From Ipomoea triloba (lineage: Eukaryota > Streptophyta > Magnoliopsida > Solanales > Convolvulaceae), in the NCBI RefSeq assembly GCF_003576645.1, contig NC_044923.1, forward strand, positions 11,921,415 to 11,985,414: DNA of 64,000 nt, in the 5' to 3' direction. Below, piece by piece: positions 33,901-44,868 of this stretch. Position numbers and translations under genes: made by a program. Below the pieces are notes generated by a model that saw nothing but the letters and a program-made list of their open reading frames with translations, was not told the DNA's origin and did no database searches. The stretch's first letter is position 1. Every line of letters starts with the position of its first letter.

Positions 33901-34643
33901 TGAAAATAAAAATTAAAAATAGAGAATGAGAGTTCACATAATACATATTTTTTCGAAAAGCATACAATACCTATTACACCACGACCGTCACTCCCTGCAG
34001 CATTCCAGACCCTCCAGAAAGGCTGACAGGAAAACATATTTGTCATTAGAGAAACCTAACTCTAAAAAGAAAAAATGGAGCTAGCAAGAAATTAAAGGGA
34101 AAGGAAAAAAGAAACCTAGGTAGCTAGATTACCTTAATGAGCCTATTCTTATGGTAGACGTTGAATCCTTGTATATCAATGTGATATTTCGCATCTTTTG
34201 CAAAACCAATAGTCACTACGGCAAACAACTGGTCACATACATGCAAGACAAAGACAAGGGATTAGCTAGCTAGAAGTCAATGACGAGCGAGGGGAATATA
34301 TATATATATATATATATATATGTTCAAATGTGGCTGCGCCTTTCGGTGCGGTTCGTACGAAAATACACCACTCAATATTAGAAAACGCACCATAATGAAA
34401 ATACACAAAAACAGTAAAAACACACCACACCCAAAATAATGTACCATAACTACCCTGCCTCTAATGGTGCATTTGCTAACATTGCGTAGTGTATATTTAC
34501 ATACCTAGTAGTGTTTTTTTTATGATGCATATCTAATGATACATATTTGTGATGCATTTTCTAACATTGAGTGGTGTATATTTGTATACATAGTGGTGAT
34601 GCCGCACTTTAAGTGCGGCCACACCTGATTATGACCTCTATAT

Positions 34644-34676
<33 letters not shown>

Positions 34677-35424
34677 GTTTAAAAGCACGAATTAGGACAT
34701 ACATTTGGATCCTTAGGAGCATCACCAACAATAGGCTGTGGCCTGTATGTGGTTTCTTTCGAAATCATCATATCATGGATTACATTATGATGCTCAACAT
34801 CCTTCCCTCTCAGAATGATTTGAAATCCTGCTGGAAGCTTCAGATACAGTATGGATGCATAACTCTGAGAAAAACAATCATAAATTTTTTTTTTTATTTA
34901 TAATCGAGTGCAGGTGCTGTGCAATAAGAATGAGATATATAGTTGATTAATTTACGCGACGTACCCTTAAAGAATGTTGGTAAGTCAGAAAATGCCTAGA
35001 GTTTGGGTAAGTTTTTGCCATCGCGATCTTCTTCTCATCCCGGTTGACACCCTTTATCTGAATGTCCTGATCCAAACAAACAAAATAAGAAAAAGAAATA
35101 GACTAGACTTCAGATATGAGCATATATAGTGCGTGCGGATAATTGAACCTTTTGAGAGAAGTACAAGAAGCGTAACAACTTAACAATAAAAAAATTAATT
35201 AAGTAATTACTTCTTTATCTGTTTCAAAATCAAGTTCTGGTAATCCTTCATCATCCTCCCAAAGATTGTATATGATGATACGAGTACCTTGATCATTCAA
35301 AAGTTTGAACTACATACAAAATTACAACAAATGGTGAACTTAATTAGCAAGCTAATTAAGCAAACATGAATATTACAGAAAAGAAACTCAAGTCCAAGAC
35401 TAGGGATAATATATATATATAGGG

Positions 35425-35468
<44 letters not shown>

Positions 35469-37813
35469 TATGGAATATCCCTACCTGCTCTAGGAGATCA
35501 TCTTCACTTACATATGGAGACCACTGCACTATAGTCTCCAAATTCCTTTTCCAATCATTGGCAGAAGATCGAACCATCATATCCCAAGACTCTCCTCTTT
35601 TTTCAAAATCAATCTTCACCAACAATAAATATAAAGATTTACTTGGTCAAACATGCATGGAATTGAATATAATAGCCCATATATTCATTCATGAAGTTAT
35701 CAAAGCATGAAAAGGAGAAAATGCCACATAAGTATGTATATATGGGGAATGCATTTTAGCCTCACAATCCATTCCATTTGTATAGATCTAGAAACCGTCC
35801 GTCAAGGAACACTCTACTAATCAAAGATATTTATAAAATTAAAAAAAAAAAAAAAAAAGAGATAATCATACCATGGGAACAACAATATCTTCTTTGCCCG
35901 TTCCCCTTAGAAATGTGTAAGAGAGCATCCCAATGCTTTGCGTTGGGCTACAGATAAGAAAATTAAAGAACAAAATTAAACCATTCTGATGAATCAAACA
36001 TACAGTAGTTGATCAAATATATAGTAAAAAAATCACAGAAGTAAGCTAAGTATGAATCGAAGTTAAGAGTGAGTACCTTCTTCCATCTTTCCCCTTGCAA
36101 CGAGAGAACACAATCACATCTGCTCCAAGCCTCATACTACTTGTCTTGAAGCCATTCCCATCTGTTTAATTACCCAAAAATCAATACGATCAAGGAACAT
36201 CTAAATATAATCATAACACTTGCATTTCGTTTAGTTTGCCCTTAGGCATAGCTCAATATATTGGTCGAAAGGTTGAGTATGGGTGTAGTGACCTAGCAAG
36301 TACCCGAGTTTCTCAGGTAAAAAGCATGCACTCAAACACTGTCTCACTAAGGCAGGTCCATGATTTACCTCCCCTCACAATTCCCACCATGGCAAGAGGG
36401 TTTAGGGTTTAAACCTAATACTTGCATTGCGTTATCAGAGAAAAAGCGAAAAAGTTATGTAACTCACATTGGCCTATGGTATTCGCCAATTTGCTTTTGG
36501 TAGAATAGCCGAGAGACATGCATTGACGCATTTTATCAGGATTCATTCCACCACCATTATCTGCACAGGCATGCAGACCAAATATAGGTAACCATTGACG
36601 CAAAACACAAAATCTGATCTGATCTAGAGCAGCCGCAAACTAAAGAATGAATGACATATACGTATAGTACCTTCAACCAATAACATACTATTCCCGTCTT
36701 TACTACTTTTCAGCACATCTACATTGACATAGGTAGCTCCATTGCAGACCTGCACCACGTGTGTATATATGAGTCAAATTAAAGAATTAAAGATCCATGT
36801 AAAGGAAATCTATCGAAACAAAAAAAAAAAAAAAGAAGTAAATTTCGGGGCTAAGCTAGCTAGTTCTAATAAAAGGTTCTATACAACATACATACCTCAT
36901 CCAAAGCATTATCTAGAAGCTCTGCAAAAGCTGTATGCCAACAAAATTTATCAGAAAACACACACACACACATATATACAACCCATTCCTGTAAAACTAA
37001 TTTCGTTACCTCCCAAAGCCCACTTGTGACTTGTGGCATTCGAATGTAAGAACTTTGGATGGACTCTGACATGATCCATGGCAACTGCATGTATATACAC
37101 GATCATATGGTTGTGACCAAAAAACAAAAAAAAAAAAAACCAATGATTCTACAAATTCAGAAGCCAAAACACAATACATATATATATTCGTGCATGGCCA
37201 AAGACCTTGTGGTCTAGTGGCACCCAGTTTACACTCTCAGATGGAAGGGAGTGGTTTGAGCCTAAGTGGAGGTGACTGTTGACTCTATGTGCTTCATTAG
37301 GTTGAGATAGTAGTTATGAACAGATACTACATTGTAACACAGATTCGTGCATGAGTATTAATTACCGGAATAAGAGGGAGCAGCGGCACAAACGGTTCCC
37401 TCATAATCCCCAGCTTTCCAGAACTGCTTGCAGCTCTGAAACAATGGAGAAGCAGCTTCTGCCGTCCGTTTAACAACCGCCGGCAACTGCTTGTCCCCCG
37501 CCGTGCTAGTAGGGTGACAAGTACTCAATGGCAATGCGGTTTGTATCTGGGAATTTATACGAGCGCGCTCATGGGGCGGGAGAGGATCCAGGAATCCCAA
37601 GGGAAGCACCGACTCCATCACTCTCGGCTTCTTCCGACGATGACAACTTGCTTCCGTGTCGTCCGAGTCATCATCATCGTCGTCGTCGAAATCGGCAAAA
37701 CGGTCGTCCAAGGAACCAGTGCTACTGCCGCTGCTGATGCTTATGCAAATCGCGTCCTTCCCGGCGGGGACGACGTTCGGAACTTCCTCCATAACTTCTT
37801 CCTTGACCTTCAT
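30973..37813 (-). CDS. MORC: MORC family GHKL ATPase (MORC4/MORC7-like), 19 exons
   Basis: Exons, in order on the minus strand: 37813-37366, 37084-37010, 36930-36896, 36749-36671, 36560-36468, 36161-36077, 35947-35872, 35613-35485, 35309-35211, 35066-34965, 34864-34703, 34228-34133, 34022-33971, 33597-33486, 33361-32995, 32545-32451, 32359-32296, 31677-31555, 31059-30973. All introns are GT-AG and frames join without a stop, giving 2,379 nt or 792 aa. The N-terminus has an acidic D-run and RRKKPR, then FLDPLPPHERARI and CKQFWKAGDYEG. The ATPase motifs are ELLDNALDE (about 178-186), DNGGGM (about 214), YGNGFKTSSMRLG (about 244) and GTRIIIYN (about 348). An S5-fold region follows, and a charged coiled coil lies at about 671-764. 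Plant MORCs compact chromatin and silence transposons with the RNA-directed DNA methylation machinery, and affect immunity. Length and C-terminus suggest MORC4/MORC7 rather than MORC1/2/6. The gene looks functional, but many introns carry transposons. Confidence 0.95.
31800..32267. mobile_element. MULE-type foldback MITE in MORC intron 17
   Basis: Bounded by the perfect 9-bp duplication ATAAAATAA (31791-31799 and 32268-32276). Ends GACTCATTTCCATTTTTGG and GAGTGATTTCCATTTTTGG pair, then GGTCCTACTGTTATTGGGAC on the left has its complement on the right. Non-coding. It lies wholly in the intron (31678-32295), ending only 28 bp before exon 17. Confidence 0.85.
32608..32895. mobile_element. Foldback MITE in MORC intron 15
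   Basis: The left arm has AAATAGTTCACTGAATTTC and the right arm TTTAAGTTCAGTGATTTAAG. Both then contain ATGCAATT-type inverted motifs. A related decayed sequence occurs at 12090-12400. Boundaries are approximate and no target duplication was resolved. Confidence 0.55.
33045..33078. repeat. SINE-like 34-bp segment inside MORC exon 15
   Basis: This stretch of exon 15 matches the SINE piece at 20733-20766 at 32 of 34 positions (shared phrases CTCGCCCTGTGAC and CTAGCCGG). Similarity stops sharply on both sides. On the coding strand it supplies about residues 643-654 (CGPLPARVTGRE) between the low-complexity linker and the conserved ENLLKRIE segment. It is most simply explained as a SINE remnant taken into the exon, but homologs must be compared. 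Confidence 0.6.
34299..34680. mobile_element. (TA)n-flanked foldback element in MORC intron 11
   Basis: TA tracts at about 34299-34320 and 34655-34677 enclose TTCAAATGTGGCTGCGCC on the left and GTGCGGCCACACCTGATTA on the right, with ACCACTCAAT/ATTGAGTGGT motifs inside. Same family as 8180-8507. The right TA tract ends only about 25 bp from the exon 11 donor. Confidence 0.75.
35409..35465. repeat. (TA)n microsatellite in MORC intron 8
   Basis: Two TA runs separated by AGGGATAA, the second ending about 20 bp from the exon 8 donor. Likely polymorphic in length. Confidence 0.9.
37197..37342 (+). mobile_element. tRNA-derived SINE in MORC intron 1
   Basis: Starts GCCAAAGACCTTGTGGTCTA, with the box-A-like TGGTCTAGTGG, and a weakened box B (GTGGTTTGAGCC). 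Ends ...ACTACATTGTAACACAG without a poly-A tail. Flanked by the perfect 11-bp duplication ATTCGTGCATG (37186-37196 and 37343-37353). Same family as 6594-6704 (shared TTGACTCT, TGTGCTTCATT). It lies opposite in strand to MORC and reaches to about 12 bp from the exon 1 donor. Confidence 0.85.
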
Positions 37814-38084
37814 GGTGGGGTGGAAGCGATTCCTATTCGATCTTAACTTTAAAGAAAGCGAGTCCGATAGAGAAACTAGGGTTTTCAGAGAGTACGTGGA
37901 GATAAACCTGGACGATTAGCGAAACAAAAAGAAAGAAATTGAATCTTCTTTGTTTATCTTTATTAAACGGATTTATTCTTTCTAATTTCCACGCCCGCAC
38001 TGAAAAATAGCACAGGAATGTAGGAAATACATATATCAAGATAATCAAGATAATTAATTTAACATTGCAAAGGCTTATAAGTAA
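37814..38084. other. MORC 5' flank (leader and proximal promoter)
   Basis: Region upstream of the MORC start codon. The leader is moderately GC-balanced near the ATG and becomes AT-rich beyond 37920. No clear TATA box was identified on the minus strand. Confidence 0.4.
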
Positions 38085-38240
38085 AATATTAATATATAGG
38101 CGAGGCTGTTGGTTTCCCGGATGGTTGCGAGTTCGAATCTCATTCCAGTTCAAGGTGGGTATAATTGTTTGAATCCCATTCCAGTTCAAGGTGGACATAA
38201 TTGTTTGAATCCTATTTAGGGTTGACATAATTTTTAAACA
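38085..38240 (+). repeat. Tandem repeats with a tRNA-like box B
   Basis: GAGTTCGAATCTCATTCCAG is followed by repeats of TTCAAGGTGGGTATAATTGT and TTTGAATCCCATTCCAG (period about 43 bp, three units). The first unit resembles a SINE box B, so this may be a duplicated SINE fragment. Confidence 0.5.
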
Positions 38241-39479
38241 GATACCATAAATAAGTTAGAGTATATTTTAAAAGAAAAGTAAAATTAACTAGAGTTTTGT
38301 ACAAGATGAACATGTAAATCAAATTGGTTTATTTTCACATTTTTGACACTGTTTCAAAAAATAAATAATGTGTTTTAATTGAATTTATTTATACTTTACT
38401 ATTTATTCTGGTCTTATGCATGTTTTGAATAACTTCTTTTATGTACATACCACATTTTGATGATTTTTGGAATTACATAATATGTTGAAAATTCAGTGAG
38501 GAATGTAATAAATTTGGTGTTTAGAAAAATATATATATTATATTGGCATATTTGGAATTTTTCTAATAGAGATTAGGAAAGAGTTAGAAATTAGTTCCAA
38601 ATTTGGATAATGATTTAGAAAGAACATAAAACTTGAAATTGAAGAAAGTTCAAAATAGAGATGGGAAATCATCACAAAGAGTTTGGAAAGTATTGCAAGA
38701 CTTGGATTTATGAAAATGGCCAAAATATGCATTGCAGATTATCACTGTCTAGTATTTTAAACATATATTTGTCTATACTGATGTGATTGAGATGAAAATG
38801 GTCATATTTTAATTGGAATTTGCATTTTTAATTTAGAGAAGTTTATTCATCTAGGTTGTTGAGTATATCCCTAAGATCAGGAAGTCTAATTTTCTCTACA
38901 GTTAACTTGTTTAAACCTCCACTGTACTATTATTACACTATCCATTTTTTATCACATCAATCATAAATTGTATCAACTCGTTACTTTCCTATGATGTCCA
39001 AAATGCATAACTTCTACTAACTTTGTTTTTTCCTTTACTCTTTACTTGGTGGGAGCCTCCCATTTATAATTAGTATGAAATAAATGAGAATCACTCAAAA
39101 TTTTCTAATTATATTCTTTTCACAATAACTAGAAAAAATCCAATTTAGCACAAATACATATATTAATAATTAATAATGAACCTATGATTATGTAAAATTA
39201 AAAATAATTGTACAAAATTCTACAACGAACAATAATAGTGAATGATGGTAAGTATTGTTACCGGAATATAATTATGTAGTATTAGTTCAGTACAATCATT
39301 AGTACAATAGTTTGTGTGTACTCGTTTTGCGTGTCCTCCTACAATGTGATTCCTCTTTTATACTCTTAAGTGCAACGACTCTGTGTAAATGTAACGGATG
39401 CATAACTCTTCATCTTCAATGTGTACTGAGTGCGGATAATAACACCGAGGAGCCGTTGGAGTAACTCATATTTAATGCA
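38241..39479. other. AT-rich intergenic DNA
   Basis: No recognisable gene, element end or repeat array. Short open frames on the minus strand (38538-38732) are low-complexity and not called. Confidence 0.4.
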
Positions 39480-41050
39480 CTAGTAAATTACCCGTGCGAT
39501 GCACGGATAAATTTTTTTATTATATATTTAAATAATAAAATTAATGATGAAATTATAAACAATTTTAATATTTGAAAGTATATATACATTTATTTGAAAT
39601 TATAAGATTTGTATATTAGTGTTGAATTTGATTATTTAAAAATTATAATAGAAAAATTCTAAAAAAAAATAGAAGGAAGAGCATGGTTAATTGAATTATT
39701 TTAAGTAATAAAAATTTACTATAATCAAATGAAGATCCGTATGTTTAATTATTATAGTAAGATTAAAGTATTAAATATAGGTTGGTAATATGGGTGTAAT
39801 ATGTTTATGATTAATATCCTTTAACTATGGACGTAATATGTGTATACTATGCTTAATTTCTTTTAATTACTCACCGTAATATGTGTATGTTTAATTTCTT
39901 ATATGGGAAGAAAAATATATCATTAATTCTAATAAGAATGAGGTCATTTTATTATGATTACTAATGGTAATTAAAGAGTATATATTATTCTTAATTATTA
40001 TACTAATTATGGAATTCATGTAATCTGAATAATTATATTAATTAAGGAGTATATATTATTATTAATAAAATAACATGTGTATGTTTAATTTTGTTTAATT
40101 ATAGATGTAATATGTGTATGTTTAATTCTTTTTAAAATTATGTTCATCGTATTTGCATGTTTAATTTCCTTGATTGATTAGATAAATCTATATTAAAGCA
40201 AGTATAAAAAAACAGTTTACTAAAAATATAATGTGTGAATTAATTTATTAATTAACATAATTGTTGAGATTTTATTCAAAAGTAACCATTAGGATAATTT
40301 TATGTGTAATAATCAATTTGGAATAATTTGTATAATTGTATTGCATAATAATATGTGAATTAGCATAATAATATGTGAATTGGAATAATTATCGTAATTT
40401 TTTGTAATCTCTTTTAATTATGGACTTAACATATGTATTATCAATTTCCTTATCTGATGAGATAAAATGCATATTATAGAAAGTATTCATTCTTTAATTG
40501 TCATAATTTTTAAGATTTTATTCAAAAGTGATCAAAGAAAGTGATTGGACAATTGATATTATTTGATGTAAATATAATATAAAATTGTCGTAAAAAGAGA
40601 ATCTCTATATTTAAATACCATAATAAATTAAGATGTTAAATACGGTTAACAATTACCATATATCATTTAGATGGTAAATAGTATATAATAATTACCTATA
40701 TAAAGTACCATAAAAAAACATATTAATATATTGATATTATAACAAAGGTTGTAAGCCTTCAAGTACGCTATATATTAGGAAAAGTATCAATTAATTTAAA
40801 TATGATAGGAAATTACCATAAAATAACAGATTAATATATTGATCAGGATTATAACAAAGGTTGAAAGCCTTCAAGGTACGATATATTAGGAAAAGTATGA
40901 ATTAGTTTAAATATGATAGGAAATTGATGAGGTGGTATCAATCCTCCTAATTTTTCATAATCCTATATTTATAATTACCGTTATAAACGAATTTAATAGA
41001 AAAAATTAATTAGGAACTCATATTAAGAGTTTTGGATTATTATTATTATT
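39480..41050 (-). mobile_element. Helitron-like element (3' end recognised)
   Basis: Read on the minus strand the element ends CCGTGCATCGCACGGGTAAT, then TTACTAG with a following T: a GC-rich hairpin about 10 nt before CTAG inserted at A|T, the signature of plant Helitron 3' ends (39480-39510). No coding capacity is seen. Interior contains diverged repeats on GTAATATGTGTATGTTTAAT (39790-40160) and a direct duplication of about 110 bp (40710-40815 and 40820-40930, shared CAAAGGTTGAAAGCCTTCAA). The 5' end was not identified with certainty. It probably lies near 41030, where the next Helitron abuts. Confidence 0.55.
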
Positions 41051-41376
41051 ACTACTAGTATTTTCACCCGTGCGATACACGGAATGGATTTATTATAATA
41101 TATTAAGAATATTTGGATCGATATATAATTATATAAATTATATCATCAAATATTATATAGTGCAATAATTGAAGATATATTTTGAATCGATTATGTTTTC
41201 TGATGTTATCCTTGTTTGAATTCTAGCAAATAATTGCTTAATTAAGAGCTAATGTGTAGATGTACGCATGCGGTGCTGGATCTTTAGAGATTTTATATAT
41301 CATTGTTTAGGATTTTTATAAATTGGGCAAATATGCTCGTTCTATAGTAACTCAGTTATATGAATCAATTGCTATT

Positions 41377-42038
41377 CTAATTCATATGTATGAAAGATAT
41401 ATTCATAAGTATGTTGTTCATCATGGACCTCATTTCCTCATCAATAGGTTGTCTTGTTTGTGGGGGTTCTTGATAGAATGGCTCTTGAGGTTCCCATTGA
41501 TTATTGGCATATTCTTCCTCACTTGGTTTCATGGGATAGCCCTCATCCTCAATGTCATCATCGGGTACAATAGTGACTCCCCAACGCTTAGCTAATGCCA
41601 AAGTTTCCTCATTTATCCCATAGCTCCCCACACTTGGTGAATGGTTGTAGTGGTCATATAGGGGTTGAGTGTCTTGGGGTATGGTATGTAATGAATGGGT
41701 GAGGGGTATGGATTTGGAGAGTAATCTTGTGGTGGGAAAGGATGTTGAGGAGGATTGTAATCATGTGAATATTGGGAGATTTGATCATATGAAACATATT
41801 GGGGATCTTGGTAATGTTGAGGATAAGAACAATGGTATGGAGGTTGGGAATAACAAGATGAGTCTTGGTAGGGTTGTGGTGGGTAAGGGTCTTGAAATTG
41901 AGCATCATAGTAATTATTTGGAGGTGGGGCTTGAATTGTACAAGGACTAATGGAGGGGGCATTATAGTATCCTTGTTGAGACATGTAGTCTCTATACCCT
42001 TCATAGGATTGAGAATGGTAATATCCTCCTTGATCCAT
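41377..42038 (-). pseudogene. Proline/tyrosine/glutamine-rich retroelement-like ORF remnant
   Basis: Two overlapping frames on the minus strand (42038-41613 and 41631-41377), probably one gene with a frameshift near 41630. The first part is low-complexity (many PY, QY and YYD motifs, start MDQGGYYHSQSYEGYRDYMS). The second has an acidic stretch (PDDDIEDEGYPMKPSEEEYA). It lies downstream of a primer-binding-site-like sequence (43161-43178) in the same orientation, as in Athila-type and related non-autonomous LTR elements. No catalytic domain is present. Function is unknown. Confidence 0.4.
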
Positions 42039-42125
42039 CTTAGGAAATCTCTTTCAATCAAATCAAATGATGTAGACTTGTAAGCACATTATTAGCAACA
42101 AAAATAAACAAAAACAAAGAAAAAG

Positions 42126-43091
42126 CTTAGGGTCTGTTTACTAACAGGAAACTGTTTTCTGTTTTATGTTTTTCAATTTTTCAGTTTTCATTCTCTGTTT
42201 TTCATTCTCTGTTTTCTGTTTAGAAAATTTGTTTACTAACACTTATTTTTTCAAATTTATTTTTCAAGTTAACGTTATAAAATTAACAATAAGTTTAATT
42301 TCGAGTTATTTTTAGACCTTATATTTAAAATATTTTAAAATATATTTGGTTTAAATAGAATAAATATATATTTTACTTTGAAGTCCAATATATGTAAAAA
42401 AAAATTACATTTGATATCCGGACCAAATTTATATACGTATATAACATAAATAAAAATATATTTGAACCAATAACCTATTAAGTTCACATAAAATTTAGTT
42501 TAGATAATATTAATATTTTTTGAGCTAATATTTAAAATATGTTTGGATATATTCATTTGAATGACATGTATGTAATATATAATTTTTATTTTGAATTCTA
42601 ATATAGTAATATATGTGTGAAATTTCGATATATGATATTTGGACCAAAACCAATAATCAATTGAGTTCAATCAAAATATAAAACGTGGTATAGATTTCAA
42701 TTTTTAATTTAGATAATGTGAATGATGTATAATTTTAAGCATAATCAAATAAGTTATGTTTAAATAAATAATGTAAATAGAAAAGATAGAAGATGATGAT
42801 AAGTAAAAGAAGATGATAATAAATGTAATCATAGTAATGAATAAATATGTAAGTAGATAATGGTGAGAATGTGGTTATAATGACATATAGTCTAATAGAT
42901 GATAGCTGATTCTGTTTTCCATTTAGAAAACAATTTTTTATAGTGTTTCAGTTTTCTAGAAAACTGAAAAATTATTTCCTGTTTTCAAAATGGAAAACTG
43001 TGCTAGTAAACATGTTTTCTGTTTTCTGTTTTCCAGTTTTCAAAATTTCCAGAAAATTAGAGAAAATTTCCAGTTAGTAAACGCACCGTTA
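42126..43091. mobile_element. TIR element (~970 bp) between the retroelement fragments
   Basis: Left GGGTCTGTTTACTAACAGGA and right reverse complement CGGTGCGTTTACTAACTGGA pair. Both subterminal regions repeat CTGTTTTC/GAAAACAG motifs. The interior is AT-rich and non-coding. The terminal motif G-TGCGTTTACTAA resembles plant hAT-like MITEs. The target duplication is not resolved. Confidence 0.65.
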
Positions 43092-43160
43092 GTCTCCTAA
43101 GATTCCTTAAACTCTAATGCTAGCAAAATAAGCAATCACATAGAACCACCAAATTTCCAA

Positions 43161-43178
43161 TCCCCGGCAACGGCACCA
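43161..43178 (-). other. Primer-binding-site-like sequence (tRNA-Asp type)
   Basis: On the minus strand TGGTGCCGTTGCCGGGGA, one base different from the primer site of the Athila element at 58054 (TGGCGCCGTTGCCGGGGA). The phrase TACACGTCA just upstream could be an LTR end. This marks a decayed LTR retroelement. Confidence 0.6.
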
Positions 43179-43569
43179 ATTTTTGACGTGTAGCAAAAAT
43201 GAGTGATGGTGAGTGTACGGGTATGAAATGTCGTTCCGCAAATAATAAAGCTACAGTTTTCTACATCTGCAATTGATAATAATAAAAGATAGTATAAGAT
43301 AACAATAACTAACATCATATTAAAAATAAACTTCTACACCTACAAGATTAAAAAAGTTAACAGGAATTAATTAATAAAAAGCCACCAAGAATATGACATG
43401 GACAACAGTTCCTATGTATATAAATAATAAGATTCATTTTAATAAAAAAAATAGAAATATGATGAATAAAAAACCACACTAACCCAATCAACTCTAACAA
43501 CTATTTAGAAAACACCCAAAAAAAAGAAAACACCCCAAAAAACTTTCTCAACACACTTCTTCTACATAC

Positions 43570-44043
43570 CTCAAACTCAGGAAGCAGATTATGAGACTGA
43601 GCAATCTTCTTCAAGAGAATAAACCAAGGACGCATCCTAGGATTTGGTGGCGCCGTCCATCTTGGTCTCCCTCCTTGCGGCCGAGCATCACCCTCTTTCA
43701 AATGAGGAACTCCTAAAAAACAAATCATATTAAAATCTTAGAATATCATATAACCAGTAAAAATTATAAATTGATGGCTTCAAAACTCAATGGACATAGT
43801 ACGGATTGAGCAAAAGAGATCGAGGCTACCTCATCGTGACCCAAACCAACTGGCATCATCATTAAATTTACACCATACGGATTTTTGTTGCCTTACATCA
43901 TCCATTGTTTCTTTACATCACACAACCAAAACCAAAATCAAATCCGTAAATAAACGCATCCATACTTTACGTGCATACAAATTCAAAAGATAGAGTGCAA
44001 GAAGATACATACCTACGGGTGAGGAGCTGAGCAGAGAAAACAT
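43570..44043 (-). pseudogene. Two-exon gene fragment of unknown identity
   Basis: Minus-strand exon 44043-44013 starts ATG and reads MFSLLSSSPVG, with donor CCCGTAG|GTATGT. The next exon, 43712-43570, has an acceptor TTTTTTAG|GAGTT and reads VPHLKEGDARPQGG then RWTAPPNPRMRPWFILLKK and SHNLLPEFE, with a good donor GAG|GTATGT. The two exons join in phase (174 nt, 58 codons, no stop), and composition is less AT-rich than the surroundings. I found no further exon. I do not recognise the protein. It looks like a real plant gene fragment, probably carried by the Helitron around it. Confidence 0.45.
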
Positions 44044-44470
44044 TGAGAGGGTTTCAACATTTATAGATGATGTATATTTGTAACTTTATTTAGTAACAAA
44101 GAGAGAAAAAGAGAAAGAGAGAAGCTAAATAAGCTAATCAAAAGAGAAAAATGAGCATAATCAGGCACCTAAATAACATATTAAAATAAAAATTCCTTAA
44201 TCTATTCAATTAATTAATTACGGAAAATAAATATTCTTTAATCTATTCCTTAATTCCTTAAATAATTACGGATTGGGTTGACTTCAACCATAGATAGCAA
44301 AATAAGAATTATTTTACTCTATCTATTGCTGATTTAAATGACTTAATTTTTTTTATTAATATCTTATTTAATTGACTTAATTTTTTATTAATTGTATTAT
44401 TACTAAAATGCCCTTCAGTTTGGGCGGACAAACTCTTTCAGGCACTTCTGTTATTATATAGATATAGATA

Positions 44471-44860
44471 GATATAGATGTGTCGCGCTCTTGTAATGGT
44501 GGCTGTTTGACTTCCCCATGTGCCCGTTTGTCTGCCTTCGGGTCCTTTGTGGTTTCGGGTCGGGTACCTACCCAATTACCCTGTCACCAGCCCCCTACTC
44601 TCTAGCTAGCGAGAGTGACCGAGATAGCTTGGAAATAACAATTTGGTATTGGACAAAATCTTTTTACATAGGATCTCATAAGGAAATTCCAAATATTTCC
44701 TAATCTTCAAAATAGTTTCCCATATGATTCTGCTTCCGTTTATACACCTTTTTTTTTTTTTTTTTTTTTTATAAAACTCTTCCCCTTCCTCTTTTATTTT
44801 TCATCGCTCCTTCAGTCCTACCTCAGCACTTTTACTTGGTACGTTTTTGTTTTTGTTTTT
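44471..44860. promoter_or_regulatory. Leader region with TATA-like motif, repeated at 45380-45620
   Basis: TATAAAACTCTTCCCC at about 44770 follows a long T run. The same arrangement (TATAAAACTCTCCCCC, then CTCTTTTTATTTTT) is seen at about 45540, so the leader was duplicated. A T-rich stretch ending TTTTTAG just before ATG (44869) could be the end of a leader intron. Confidence 0.4.
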
Positions 44861-44868
44861 AGGATTCA

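Larger units (their letters stand above)
41055..44470 (-). mobile_element. Helitron-like element carrying gene and retroelement fragments
   Basis: Minus-strand 3' end: hairpin CCGTGTATCGCACGGGTG, then AAAATACTAG followed by T (41055-41085), the same signature as the element at 39480. A plausible 5' end, TCTATATAATAACAGAAGTG, lies at about 44444-44463. Between them: a retroelement-like proline/tyrosine-rich ORF, a TIR element, a primer-binding-site-like sequence and a two-exon gene fragment, all on the minus strand. Helitrons often carry such fragments. I infer the 5' end from resemblance to other plant Helitrons. Confidence 0.5.

Noticed and set aside
37514..37919. Plus-strand open frames opposite MORC exon 1
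   Set aside because: Shadow frames of the acidic D-run and serine-rich MORC N-terminus.
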